Origin: Micromonospora sonchi
GTDB lineage: Bacteria; Actinomycetota; Actinomycetes; Mycobacteriales; Micromonosporaceae
DNA length: 64,000 nt
Assembly: GCF_014646235.1 (NCBI RefSeq)
Contig: NZ_BMNB01000007.1
Coordinates: 177,578 to 241,577 of the forward strand
Reading direction: 5' to 3'
Shown: in pieces, positions 16,858 to 26,773 of the stretch
Numbering within the stretch: the first letter of the stretch is position 1
How the letters are laid out: each line of letters begins with the position of its first letter
Made by a program: the position numbers and the translations under genes
The notes under the pieces: model-generated
Told to the model about the DNA's origin: nothing
The model's input: only the letters and a program-made list of their open reading frames with translations
Databases searched by the model: none

Positions 16858-18150
16858 ATGACAGCGCACATCTCCCGTAGGTCGCTGCTCGGGCTGGCCG
16901 GTCTCGGCGCCGGTGCTGTCCTGCTAGGGGGCTGTGCGAGTGAGGAGTCCAGCGGCTCCGAGGACCCGCAGACAATCAAGTGGTGGCACATCCAGGACAC
17001 CGAGCCCATGCTTCCGGTCTGGGCCGAGATGGCGCGGGTGTACGAGGTCCGGCACGACCACGTCACGATCAACATCGAGCCGCGAGAGAACGAGGTGTTC
17101 AAGGCGGCGCTGGTCAAGGCCAGCAAGGCCGGTTCGCCGCCGGACCTGTTCCAGTCCTGGGGCGGTGGCCTGCTGCGGGAGCAGGTCACCGCGGGCCTGG
17201 TCAAGGACATCACCGATGAGGCGGCGCCGTGGGTCGGCCAGCTGCTGCCGGCCGCCCTGCAGCCGTACACCGTGGATGGTCGGCTCTACGCCGTCCCGTT
17301 CGACCTGGGCATGGTGGGTTTCTGGTACAACCGGGATCTCTTCGCCGATGCCGGCATCGCCTCGCCCCCGACCACCTGGGCCCAGTTGCTGGAGGCGGTC
17401 GACAAGCTCAAGTCCGCCAACATCGTGCCCATGGCGCTCGCCGGCAAGGACAAGTGGCCGGCGCACTTCTACTGGGCGTACCTCGCGATGCGGATCGGCG
17501 GCATGGGGCCGCTGCAGCGTGCGGCACTGGACGGCAACTTCGACACCCCGGACTTCGTGGCCGCCGGTGAGCGGTTCCTGGAACTGGTCGCGATGAAGCC
17601 GTTCCAGCCGGGCTTCCGACGCGCGGAGTACGGCGCCCCGGACGGACAGGCCGCGGCGATCGGCAACGGCGAGGCCGCCATGGAGCTGATGGGCCAGTGG
17701 GCCCCCTCGATCCAGGCGTCGTCGTCGACCAGCAAGCGCGGCATCGGCAGCCGGCTCGGCTTCTTCACCTTCCCGGCCGTCGAGGGTGGCAAGGGCGAGG
17801 CCACCGACGTGCTCGGCGGCGGCAACGGCTTCGCGGTGGGACGGGGCGCACCGCCCAGGACGGTGGACTTCCTGCGGACGCTGTTGCGGGCGGAGAATCA
17901 GCGCCGGGCCGCCCAGACCGGTGTCGTGCTGCCGACCAACCTGGCCGCCGTCGGCCAGATCAAGGACCCGAACAACCAGGTGGTGGCGGCGCACCTGGCC
18001 GTCGCGACCGGGTTCCAGCTCTACCTCGACCAGGCGTTCCCGCCGGCGGTCGGCGGTCAGATCAACGACAGCGTCGCCCAGTTGGTCGCCGGTTCCAAGC
18101 GGCCGGACCAGATCGTCAAGGACATCACCGCGGTGGCAAGGAGCCAGTAG
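16858..18150 (+). CDS. Sugar ABC transporter substrate-binding lipoprotein
   Basis: 430 residues, family 1 extracellular solute-binding protein. A twin-Arg-like start (SRRSLLGLAGLGAGAVLLGGC) ends in a lipobox with Cys23, so it is lipid-anchored on the outer face. IKWWHIQDTEP and the later DLFQSWGGG and VPFDLGMVGFWYNRDLF segments are typical of oligosaccharide binders. Between xylanase/GH43 and LacI genes it is probably a xylo-oligosaccharide receptor. Unusually, no permease genes follow; the next genes are two LacI regulators. Confidence 0.9.
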   Translation: MTAHISRRSLLGLAGLGAGAVLLGGCASEESSGSEDPQTIKWWHIQDTEPMLPVWAEMARVYEVRHDHVTINIEPRENEVFKAALVKASKAGSPPDLFQSWGGGLLREQVTAGLVKDITDEAAPWVGQLLPAALQPYTVDGRLYAVPFDLGMVGFWYNRDLFADAGIASPPTTWAQLLEAVDKLKSANIVPMALAGKDKWPAHFYWAYLAMRIGGMGPLQRAALDGNFDTPDFVAAGERFLELVAMKPFQPGFRRAEYGAPDGQAAAIGNGEAAMELMGQWAPSIQASSSTSKRGIGSRLGFFTFPAVEGGKGEATDVLGGGNGFAVGRGAPPRTVDFLRTLLRAENQRRAAQTGVVLPTNLAAVGQIKDPNNQVVAAHLAVATGFQLYLDQAFPPAVGGQINDSVAQLVAGSKRPDQIVKDITAVARSQ

Positions 18151-18225
18151 CGACGAGCGGGACCGGTGGACGCCGCCGGCACCCCGCCCGCCAGCGCCAC
18201 GGGACGAGTGAGAGGGAGGCGCCGG

Positions 18226-19278
18226 GTGGCTGCCAACGACAACCGCACAGTGACCATCGCGGCGATCGCTCGCCTGGCCGGGGTGTCGGTGCCGACGGTG
18301 TCTCGGGTGATCAATGGTCGTTCGGATGTGGCTCCGCAGACTCGTGCGCGGGTGGAGGAGTTGCTGACGCGGCATGGTTATCGGCGTCGTCCGCCGAGCA
18401 TGCGGGCGAGTTCCGGGTTGTTGGATCTGGTTTTCAACGATCTGGACAGCCCGTGGGCGGTGGAGATCATTCGGGGTGTGGAGGATGTGGCGCACGCCGT
18501 GGGGGTGGGCACGGTCGTCTCCGCCATCCACCGTCGTACCTCCTCGGCCAAGCAGTGGCTCGACAACATCCGCACCCGTTCGACGGAGGGGGTCATCTTC
18601 GTGACCTCCACCCTCGAAGGGCCGCAGCAGGCCGAACTGCGTCGGCTCAACATTCCCGTGGTGATCGTGGACCCGGCCGGTGTCCCCGCTCAGGAGGCGC
18701 CGATGGTGGGAGCCACCAACTGGGCGGGCAGCCTGCGGGCGACGGAATATCTGATCGGTCTGGGGCACCGGCGGATCGGGTTCATTGCCGGCCTGCCGCA
18801 GTTGATGTGCAGCCGGGCGCGGATGGACGGCTATCGGGCGGCGTTGGAGACAGCCGGCATCCCGATCGACGACCGGCTGATCCAGCCCGGCAACTTTTAT
18901 CACGAGGCCGGGTTTGCCGGTGGGGTGCGGTTGTTGGGGTTGGCGGATCCGCCGACGGCGATTTTCGCTTCCAGTGATCAGATGGCGTTGGGTGTGTACG
19001 AGGCGGTGCGGCAGCGGGGTCTGCGGGTGCCGGATGACATCAGTGTGGTGGGTTTCGATGATCTGCCGGAGGTGCGGTGGTGTTCGCCGCCGTTGACCAC
19101 GGTGCGTCAGCCGTTGGCGGAGATGGGGATGTTGGCGGCGCGTACGGTGCTGCGGTTGGCCAAGGGGGAGAAGGTGGAGAGCCCTCGGGTCGAGTTGGCC
19201 ACCGAACTGGTCATCCGGGACAGCGCGGCGGCTCCGCGAAACGGATCCTTCAGGTGTGAACCGACCAACTACCGGTAG
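18226..19278 (+). CDS. LacI-family repressor, copy 1
   Basis: 350 residues. The N-terminal LacI HTH (VTIAAIARLAGVSVPTVSRVINGRSDVA) is followed by a hinge and a periplasmic-binding-like sugar domain. GTG at 18226 is preferred: it follows GGGAGG and its context matches that of copy 2. DNA blocks 18273-18533 and 18893-19226 are almost identical to copy 2 at a constant offset of 1153 bases, and use codons such as GTT, TTG, CGT and GAT that are rare elsewhere in the window. Likely represses the xylan genes with xylose or xylobiose as inducer (inference). Confidence 0.9.
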   Translation: MAANDNRTVTIAAIARLAGVSVPTVSRVINGRSDVAPQTRARVEELLTRHGYRRRPPSMRASSGLLDLVFNDLDSPWAVEIIRGVEDVAHAVGVGTVVSAIHRRTSSAKQWLDNIRTRSTEGVIFVTSTLEGPQQAELRRLNIPVVIVDPAGVPAQEAPMVGATNWAGSLRATEYLIGLGHRRIGFIAGLPQLMCSRARMDGYRAALETAGIPIDDRLIQPGNFYHEAGFAGGVRLLGLADPPTAIFASSDQMALGVYEAVRQRGLRVPDDISVVGFDDLPEVRWCSPPLTTVRQPLAEMGMLAARTVLRLAKGEKVESPRVELATELVIRDSAAAPRNGSFRCEPTNYR

Positions 19279-19378
19279 GCGAGTGAAATTCTCGGTATTA
19301 GGGTGGGGATGGCAGCCGGCAGCCCGTCCCGGCCGTCCCTGATCGTCGCGCGGGCTGTCACCTTGGCTAGGGAGTGTC

Positions 19379-20395
19379 GTGGCTGCCAGAGAAGCCCGCA
19401 AGGTCACCATCTCGGTGATCGCCGACCTGGCCGGGGTGTCGGTGCCGACGGTGTCTCGGGTGATCAATGGTCGTTCGGATGTGGCTCCGCAGACTCGTGC
19501 GCGGGTGGAGGAGTTGCTGACGCGGCATGGTTATCGGCGTCGTCCGGCGAGTATGCGGGCGAGTTCGGGGTTGTTGGATCTGGTTTTCAACGATCTGGAC
19601 AGCCCGTGGGCGGTGGAGATCATTCGGGGTGTGGAGGATGTGGCGCACGCCGTGGGGGTGGGCACGGTCGTCTCCGCCATCCACCGCCAGACCTCCTCCG
19701 CCGAACAGTGGCTGGAGGGCATGCGCCGGCGTGGCACCGACGGGGTCATCTTCGTGACTTCCATGGTCGAGCCGCCGTTGCAGGCCGAGCTGCGCCAGCT
19801 CGACATCCCGGTGGTGGTCGTCGACGCCGACGGTCTGCCGGCGCGCGACGCCCCGGCGATCGGCGCCACCAACTGGGCCGGCGGGCTGCGGGCGACGGAA
19901 TATCTGATCGGTCTGGGGCACCGGCGGATCGGGTTCATTGCCGGGCCGGCGCAGCTGATGTGCAGCCGGGCCCGGATGGACGGCTATCGGGCGGCGCTGG
20001 AAGCCGCCGGGCTCACCTTCGACGAGGAACTCGTGTGCCCGGGGGACTTTTATCACGAGGCCGGGTTTGCCGGTGGGGTGCGGTTGTTGGGGTTGGCGGA
20101 TCCGCCGACGGCGTTTTTCGCTTCCAGTGATCAGATGGCGTTGGGTGTGTACGAGGCGGTGCGGCAGCGGGGTCTGCGGGTGCCGGATGACATCAGTGTG
20201 GTGGGTTTCGATGATCTGCCGGAGGTGCGGTGGTGTTCGCCGCCGTTGACCACGGTGCGTCAGCCGTTGGCGGAGATGGGGATGTTGGCGGCGCGTACGG
20301 TGCTGCGGTTGGCCAAGGGGGAGAAGGTGGAGAGTCCTCGGGTCGAGTTGGCCACCGAACTGGTCATCCGGGACAGCGCTGCCCGGGTCGCCTGA
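19379..20395 (+). CDS. LacI-family repressor, copy 2
   Basis: 338 residues, paralogue of the gene just upstream, with the same HTH (GVSVPTVSRVINGRSDVAP) and the same C-terminal third. The ligand-domain middle (about residues 102-220) differs in many positions, including at sugar-contacting regions, so effector preference may differ while the DNA site is probably shared. GTG at 19379 follows TAGGGAG. The identical recognition helix implies competition for the same operators. Confidence 0.9.
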   Translation: MAAREARKVTISVIADLAGVSVPTVSRVINGRSDVAPQTRARVEELLTRHGYRRRPASMRASSGLLDLVFNDLDSPWAVEIIRGVEDVAHAVGVGTVVSAIHRQTSSAEQWLEGMRRRGTDGVIFVTSMVEPPLQAELRQLDIPVVVVDADGLPARDAPAIGATNWAGGLRATEYLIGLGHRRIGFIAGPAQLMCSRARMDGYRAALEAAGLTFDEELVCPGDFYHEAGFAGGVRLLGLADPPTAFFASSDQMALGVYEAVRQRGLRVPDDISVVGFDDLPEVRWCSPPLTTVRQPLAEMGMLAARTVLRLAKGEKVESPRVELATELVIRDSAARVA

Positions 20396-20717
20396 GGCGC
20401 AGCTGCAGCGGACCGGCCCGAGCCGGCTACCGATACTTTTCCGGAAGTTGTTGACTCCCGTATCGGATGCAGCCCACGATTGCTGGTGCGAACCTTCGCT
20501 TGAAGGAGCCGGTCGGGTGGTAGCCCGCCGTGCCCGCGGCACCGTCGACCGAGCCCACGTCGGCCGGACAATCAGGCGTCCGGCCGGCGTGGGCGACCCC
20601 GTCCTGGCCGGCCGACCCAGACCGGTTGCCGGGCCGCGCGGCCGTTCTGCCCACGGCAGATCCGCCGACGGTGAACAGGTGTCCCGGCGCCGGCCGGCGA
20701 GCGGCAGGGTGATCCGC
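20396..20717. other. Intergenic region with an operator-like site
   Basis: 322 bases. CCGATACTTTTCCGGAAG (20429-20447) resembles the xylanase operator CCGATAGTTCCG and is followed by a TTGACT -35-like stretch. No other feature seen. Confidence 0.35.
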
Positions 20718-21722
20718 ATGCGACTTCTCATGCTGGGCGGAACGGGATTCGTGGGCGGGGCGACGGTCGCGGAGGCCGTCCACCGTGGCTGGTCCGTCAC
20801 GATGTTCAACCGGGGACGGCACGGCACGCCTCCACCAGGCATACGGCGACTGGTGGGTGACCGGACGGCGCACGCCGGGCTGGCCGCGCTGGCCGACGGG
20901 AAATGGGACGTCGTCGTCGACACCTGGGACGGCGCGCCCCGGGCCGCGCGGGCGGGGGCGCGGGCCCTGGCCGGCCGGGTGGGCCGTTACGTCTACGTCT
21001 CCACCGGCGCCGTCTACGCGCCGCCGGTGCCGATCGCGGTGACCGAGCAGGCCCCGGTGCTGCGGGCGGACCCGGACGCCGCCGACGGGGACTACCCGAT
21101 GCTGAAGGCCGGTGCCGAGCGCGCGTTGCACGCGGAGTTCGGCGAGCGCCTGCTGCTCGCCCGGGCCGGGCTGATCCTCGGCCCGGGGGAGGACATCGGC
21201 CGGCTGCCGTGGTGGCTGGCTCGCGTCGCCCGAGGCGGCGAGGTCCTCGCGCCGGGCCCGGCCGACCTGCCGGTGCAGTACGTCGACGTGCGGGACCTGG
21301 CGGCCTTCCTGCTGGACGCCGGCGCCGCCGGGTGTAGCGGCGCGGTCAACGTGGTGAGCCGGTCCGGGCACACCACCATCGGTGAGCTGCTCGCCGCCTG
21401 TGTCTCGGCCACCGGCGCCGACGCCCGGCTGCGCTGGGCCGAGCCGGAACGGGTCCTGGCCGCCGGCGTGACGCCCTGGAACGACCTGCCGATCTGGATC
21501 CCGCCGGGCCACGAGTACCGCTGGATGCAGGAGATGGACGTCGAGCGCGCGTACGCCGACGGGCTGACCTGCCGTCCGGTGGCCGACACCGTCGCGGACA
21601 CATGGTCGTGGCTGCGCCGGGTCGGCGAGGTCCCGGCCCGGGCCGGTCGGCCGGCCCGGGCGCCGATCGGCCTCGACCCGACGCGGGAGGCCGCGCTGCT
21701 CACCGCGATCCGCGCGGGCTAG
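20718..21722 (+). CDS. NAD-dependent epimerase/dehydratase (extended SDR)
   Basis: 334 residues. Rossmann nucleotide site LMLGGTGFVGGATVAEA at the N-terminus, then YVYVSTGAVY and a YPMLKAGAE motif (Tyr and Lys of the active site). The C-terminal half resembles sugar reductase/isoflavone-reductase-like SDRs. Substrate unknown. ATG at 20718 is the first start before the nucleotide motif; a longer frame to 20448 has no coding character. It stands alone, tail-to-tail with the nitroreductase-like gene. Confidence 0.82.
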   Translation: MRLLMLGGTGFVGGATVAEAVHRGWSVTMFNRGRHGTPPPGIRRLVGDRTAHAGLAALADGKWDVVVDTWDGAPRAARAGARALAGRVGRYVYVSTGAVYAPPVPIAVTEQAPVLRADPDAADGDYPMLKAGAERALHAEFGERLLLARAGLILGPGEDIGRLPWWLARVARGGEVLAPGPADLPVQYVDVRDLAAFLLDAGAAGCSGAVNVVSRSGHTTIGELLAACVSATGADARLRWAEPERVLAAGVTPWNDLPIWIPPGHEYRWMQEMDVERAYADGLTCRPVADTVADTWSWLRRVGEVPARAGRPARAPIGLDPTREAALLTAIRAG

Positions 21723-21751
21723 TCGGCTCCGGCCGGTCCCGCCGGAAACGC

Positions 21752-22726
21752 CTACCCCTGGTGTACCGGCAGGTCCAGCACCTCGTCCAGCCGACGGCGG
21801 GGGGTTGGCCGGCCGGGTTGGCCGTACCCGATCCGCAGCACCATCTGGGGCGTGCCGAAGCGGCCCAGCGACATCCGGAGCTGTTCCCGCGCCGAGGGAA
21901 CCTCGACCGGCTGGGACAACATCGAGGCCGACAGGCCGGCGTCGGTGGCGGTGAGCAGCACCCGTTGCAACGCCTGGCCGGCGACGACCTGGTCGACGGC
22001 GGTGTTGCCGGCCGAGCCGAGCACCGCGACCAGCGGCTCCGGCTCGAAGTCGCGCCCCGGCGACCGTGGCCGGCCGCCGAAGCTGCGCGACGGAAGCAGG
22101 TCCTGCGGTTCGGCGTGCGGGCCACCGGCGGCGGCGGGTACGCCGTCGGGTGCGTGCGCGGCGCGGACCCATGCCTCCCGCTCCGCCCGGTAGGCCGGAT
22201 CGCGTTCGAGGACCCGGTGTGCGCCGTGTGCGATCTCGGCGAACGCGTTGACCGCGCTGATCCCGATCAGCAGCTCCAGCCAGCAGAACTCGGCGCGGGC
22301 CGCCTCGCCGAGCCGCCAGCGCGCGTCCGCCGGCACCGGATCGGGCCAGAACGGGGCACGGTTGCTGAACCGGCGGGGGATGGCCGCGTACAGGATCTGC
22401 TCGGCGGGGGTGGGTCGGCGCGGCAGATCCGGCGTCAGCCGGGCCACCACATCCGGTTGCGACGGGTACGGGCGCAGTCGGACCGTGGCCGGCGCACCGG
22501 CCACCGCCAGCGCCAGGCGCAGGTTGAACAGCGCCGCCCCGCAGGCGACCCGGGCACCCCAGCCGCTCGGGTCGGTCGCGGGCAACCGGCGGGCCGCGTC
22601 GACGAGGACCTCGATCCCGCCGTCGCGCAGCCGGAACCGCCACGGCTGAATGTTGTGCAGGGACGGCGCGCGGACCGCATCGGTCGCCGCAACCCGCAGC
22701 TGCTCAACGGTGTAACCGCTCTCCAT
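21752..22726 (-). CDS. Acg/Rv2032-type nitroreductase-like protein, copy 1
   Basis: 324 residues of the Acg family, double-length flavin-nitroreductase relatives strongly induced by DosR in mycobacteria. AVRAPSLHNIQPWRFRLRDGG at the start and FSNRAPF and QVVAGQALQRVLLTATDAGLSASMLSQPVEV further on are hallmark segments. Role in dormancy is unclear; FMN storage has been suggested. ATG at 22726 with a GGGGGG-rich Shine-Dalgarno is chosen; the frame runs on into a C-rich tract. A DosR-like box lies 65 bases upstream. Divergent from devR. Confidence 0.87.
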   Translation of the reverse strand: MESGYTVEQLRVAATDAVRAPSLHNIQPWRFRLRDGGIEVLVDAARRLPATDPSGWGARVACGAALFNLRLALAVAGAPATVRLRPYPSQPDVVARLTPDLPRRPTPAEQILYAAIPRRFSNRAPFWPDPVPADARWRLGEAARAEFCWLELLIGISAVNAFAEIAHGAHRVLERDPAYRAEREAWVRAAHAPDGVPAAAGGPHAEPQDLLPSRSFGGRPRSPGRDFEPEPLVAVLGSAGNTAVDQVVAGQALQRVLLTATDAGLSASMLSQPVEVPSAREQLRMSLGRFGTPQMVLRIGYGQPGRPTPRRRLDEVLDLPVHQG

Positions 22727-22790
22727 CGTCCTGCCCCCCTCGCGCTCGCCGTACACCCCCACACTGCGCCCCCACCACCCCCACCCAGCA

Positions 22791-22804
22791 GGGCCGGATG
22801 TCCC
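22791..22804. promoter_or_regulatory. DosR-like box GGGCC-GGAT-GTCCC upstream of acg1
   Basis: Reverse complement reads GGGACATCCGGCCC, matching the GGGAC-N4-GGCCC pattern shared with 23019, 26684 and 32188 and the core of the mycobacterial DosR box (GGGACT..AGTCCC). It is 65 bases from the acg1 start. Confidence 0.6.
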
Positions 22805-22826
22805 GACCTCTCGGGACCCCCCACCC

Positions 22827-22901
22827 CACCCCACCCCGCCCCCACCCCGCCCCCACCCCGCCCCCACCCCGCCCCCACCCCGCCCCCACCCCGCCCCCTC
22901 G
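22827..22901. repeat. C-rich tandem repeat (CCCCGCCCCCA units)
   Basis: Several copies of an 11-base CCCCGCCCCCA-type unit next to the palindromic element. Together with the G-tract on the other side it makes the devR-acg1 gap very C/G-skewed. Confidence 0.7.
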
Positions 22902-22964
22902 CGTTGATCATGAGGTTAGCGGCGTTCTTGATCTCCAAAACTGCCGCTAACCTCATGATCAACG
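22902..22964. repeat. GTTGATCA palindromic element, copy A
   Basis: 22-base perfect arms (22902-22923 and 22943-22964) around a 19-base loop. Arms begin CGTTGATCATGAGGTTAGCG. Copies B, C and D are at 50219, 55699 and 39891. This copy lies in a divergent promoter region, so it is not simply a terminator. Confidence 0.75.
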
Positions 22965-22969
22965 GTGGG

Positions 22970-23016
22970 ACGGGGTGGGGTGGGTGGGGTGGGTGGGTGG
23001 GTGGGTGGGTGGGGAG
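22970..23016 (+). repeat. GGGT-rich tract with G-quadruplex potential
   Basis: More than eight runs of three or four G separated mostly by single T, immediately upstream of the DosR-like box in front of devR. On the coding strand this can fold into a G-quadruplex. Confidence 0.6.
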
Positions 23017-23018
23017 TT

Positions 23019-23032
23019 GGGACCTTTGGCCC
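23019..23032. promoter_or_regulatory. DosR-like box GGGACCTTTGGCCC upstream of devR
   Basis: Near-perfect inverted repeat GGGACC-TTT-GGCCC, 36 bases before the devR start, suggesting autoregulation as known for DosR in Mycobacterium. Confidence 0.65.
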
Positions 23033-23068
23033 GGGTGGGGAGTGGGTGGGAGGGGGTAGAAAGGGGGG

Positions 23069-23707
23069 GTGATTCGGGTATTTCTGCTTGACGATCATGA
23101 GGTCGTGCGTCGTGGCCTTGCCGACCTGCTGCACGCCAGCGGGGACATCGAGGTGGTGGGTGACTCCGGCTCGGCCCAGGAGGCGGCCCGCCGCATCCCG
23201 GCGCTGCGGCCCGACGTGGCGATCCTCGACGCCCGGCTGCCAGACGGCAACGGCATCGACGTCTGCCGCGACATCCGGGCGGTGGACTCCTCGATCAAGG
23301 GACTGATCCTCACCTCGTACGAGGACGACGAGGCGCTGTTCGCCGCGATCATGGCCGGGGCCTCCGGGTACGTGCTCAAGCAGATCCGCGGCACCGACCT
23401 GGTCGACGCGGTACGCCGGGTCGCGGCCGGCCAGTCGCTGCTCGACCCGGCGATCACCACCCGGGTGCTGGAGCGCATCCGCAGTGGCGTGGAGCAGCCC
23501 CGCGAGCTGCAGTCGCTCACCGAGCAGGAACGGCGGATCCTGGAGTACGTCGCCGAGGGGCTGACCAACCGGGAGATCGCCGGCAAGATGTTCCTGGCCG
23601 AGAAGACGGTCAAGAACTACGTCTCCAGCGTGTTGGCCAAGCTCGGCCTGGAACGGCGTACCCAGGCGGCCGTTCTGGCCACCCGCCTGCTCGGCAAGAC
23701 CCGCTGA
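23069..23707 (+). CDS. devR: DosR/DevR-type response regulator
   Basis: 212 residues, NarL/FixJ family. The start IRVFLLDDHEVVRRGLADLL, the phospho-acceptor Asp54 in AILDARLPDGNGID, ILTSYEDDEA, ASGYVLKQI (conserved Lys) and the C-terminal HTH with LTNREIAGKMFLAEKTVKNYVSS and KLGLERRTQAAV follow mycobacterial DosR along its whole length. It should activate dormancy genes under hypoxia or NO. GTG at 23069 fits the family N-terminus and follows AAAGGGGG. The cognate kinase is at 23783-25501 on the opposite strand. Confidence 0.92.
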   Translation: MIRVFLLDDHEVVRRGLADLLHASGDIEVVGDSGSAQEAARRIPALRPDVAILDARLPDGNGIDVCRDIRAVDSSIKGLILTSYEDDEALFAAIMAGASGYVLKQIRGTDLVDAVRRVAAGQSLLDPAITTRVLERIRSGVEQPRELQSLTEQERRILEYVAEGLTNREIAGKMFLAEKTVKNYVSSVLAKLGLERRTQAAVLATRLLGKTR

Positions 23708-23782
23708 CCCCGGCCGGCGGACCTGCCCACGGGCTGATCAACTGCGGCCGGGCAACCGCGACCGACACCGGCCCGGGTCGGG

Positions 23783-25510
<1,728 letters not shown>

Positions 25511-25583
25511 CTATCCGGCAAGCCACCGGCTGAGAACGCCGCGCGGCCCGGGCGGCAGGGCGGGGCCGAGGCGCGCGGCCCGG

Positions 25584-26588
25584 TCAGGCGGTGCCGTCGA
25601 CCGCCGAGGTGTCCACCACCTGCTCGCGCGGCAGCCGCGGGGTGTGCGGCGGACCGGCGTGGGCCGGGTCCGCGAACCCGAGACGCAGGACGAGGTACGG
25701 CTGGCCCAGCCCGGAGAGCACCTGACGCAGGATCTGCCGGGTGCCCGGCACCTCCACCACCCCGCTGAGCGGCACCACCGAGACACCCGACCGGGTGGCG
25801 AGCAGCCAGGCGGCCGACAGCGCCTCGCCGGCGCGCAGCCAGTCGACCGGGCTGTCCTCGTCCCCGTGCAGCACCCCGTACGACGCCGCCTGGTCGTGCC
25901 CGGGCCCGACCGGCAGGCTGCCGGGGCGGCCGAAGTCCCGTCCCGGGACGGTGGTCTGCGGCGCCTGCTCGGGCAGCACCTCCGGGGTGAGCCCGACCCC
26001 GCCGGAGCGGCTGGTCCAGTAGGCCAGTTCCTCGCGCAGTTGGGGATCCTCCGCCTCGACCGACGCGGCGTGCGAGGCGGCCGCGGCCAGTTGCAGGACC
26101 TGGTCGCGGTCGAGAATCTCCAGGCGGGCGCCCTCCGCGGCGGCGGCCGTGGCGATCGCGGCCAGTGTCTCCTCGGCGACGGCCTCGTCGCTGACCGGCC
26201 GCCGGTCGGTGTTTCGCACCCGCATGCACTGCACCATGCGCATCGCGTCCGGTTCGGCGCCGGTGGGCTGCAGATCGGTCAGTCGGGCGAGCAGATCCGG
26301 CTCGTCCGGGTCGGGCATCCGGTGCACGCTCGCCGTCCAACCCTCGGCGGCCAGCGCCAACCGGGCGTGGTGCAGCGCGGCGCCGCAGCTGAGCGTCACC
26401 AACTCGCCGGTCGGGTCGGTGGCCGCCAACCGGCGGTCGCGGACCATCCGCAACTCCAGTGCCTCGGGCAGCACCCGCCAGCGCCACGGCTGGGTGTTGT
26501 GCACCGACGGCGCGTGGCCGGCCATCGCGGCGGCTTCCGCGAGGGCGGTGGTCAGCGGGCGGTGGCTAGTCGGCGTCTGCTGGCTCAT
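25584..26588 (-). CDS. Acg/Rv2032-type nitroreductase-like protein, copy 2
   Basis: 334 residues, paralogue of the protein at 21752-22726. AAAMAGHAPSVHNTQPWRWRV is the family signature near the N-terminus; RNTDRRPVSDEAV and LRAGEALSAAWLLATRSGVSVVPLSGVVEV further on. ATG at 26588 (MSQQTP) is chosen over the long upstream frame because GGAAAGG precedes it. Divergent from the P-type ATPase; a DosR-like box lies between them. Likely a dormancy-induced flavoprotein-like protein of unsettled biochemical role. Confidence 0.87.
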   Translation of the reverse strand: MSQQTPTSHRPLTTALAEAAAMAGHAPSVHNTQPWRWRVLPEALELRMVRDRRLAATDPTGELVTLSCGAALHHARLALAAEGWTASVHRMPDPDEPDLLARLTDLQPTGAEPDAMRMVQCMRVRNTDRRPVSDEAVAEETLAAIATAAAAEGARLEILDRDQVLQLAAAASHAASVEAEDPQLREELAYWTSRSGGVGLTPEVLPEQAPQTTVPGRDFGRPGSLPVGPGHDQAASYGVLHGDEDSPVDWLRAGEALSAAWLLATRSGVSVVPLSGVVEVPGTRQILRQVLSGLGQPYLVLRLGFADPAHAGPPHTPRLPREQVVDTSAVDGTA

Positions 26589-26683
26589 CGTCACGACCTT
26601 TCCGTCGGTAACATCGTGCCGCACCGCGCGCCGGCCGCGGGGCGGGTCGGGTCCATCCTGTGCCATCGGCGGCCCGTTCGCAC

Positions 26684-26697
26684 GGTCCGCTGGTCCC
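26684..26697. promoter_or_regulatory. DosR-like box GGTCC-GCTG-GTCCC between acg2 and the ATPase gene
   Basis: One mismatch from the GGGCC-N4-GTCCC pattern. It lies 95 bases from the acg2 start and 76 bases from the ATPase start, so it may serve both divergent genes. Confidence 0.5.
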
Positions 26698-26773
26698 GCC
26701 CGGACGGGCACTCCGGCCCGGAATCTGGCCGGAGCGCCCGACACCGAGCCTCGGATGTTGGGACGATCCGCAG

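Noticed and set aside
16924..19467. 847-codon minus-strand frame across the binding protein and LacI gene
   Set aside because: Antisense shadow of two well-supported genes.
26758..26771. TTGGGACGATCCGC as a second DosR-like box by the ATPase start
   Set aside because: Only one half-site matches; the other half lacks GGCCC or GTCCC.
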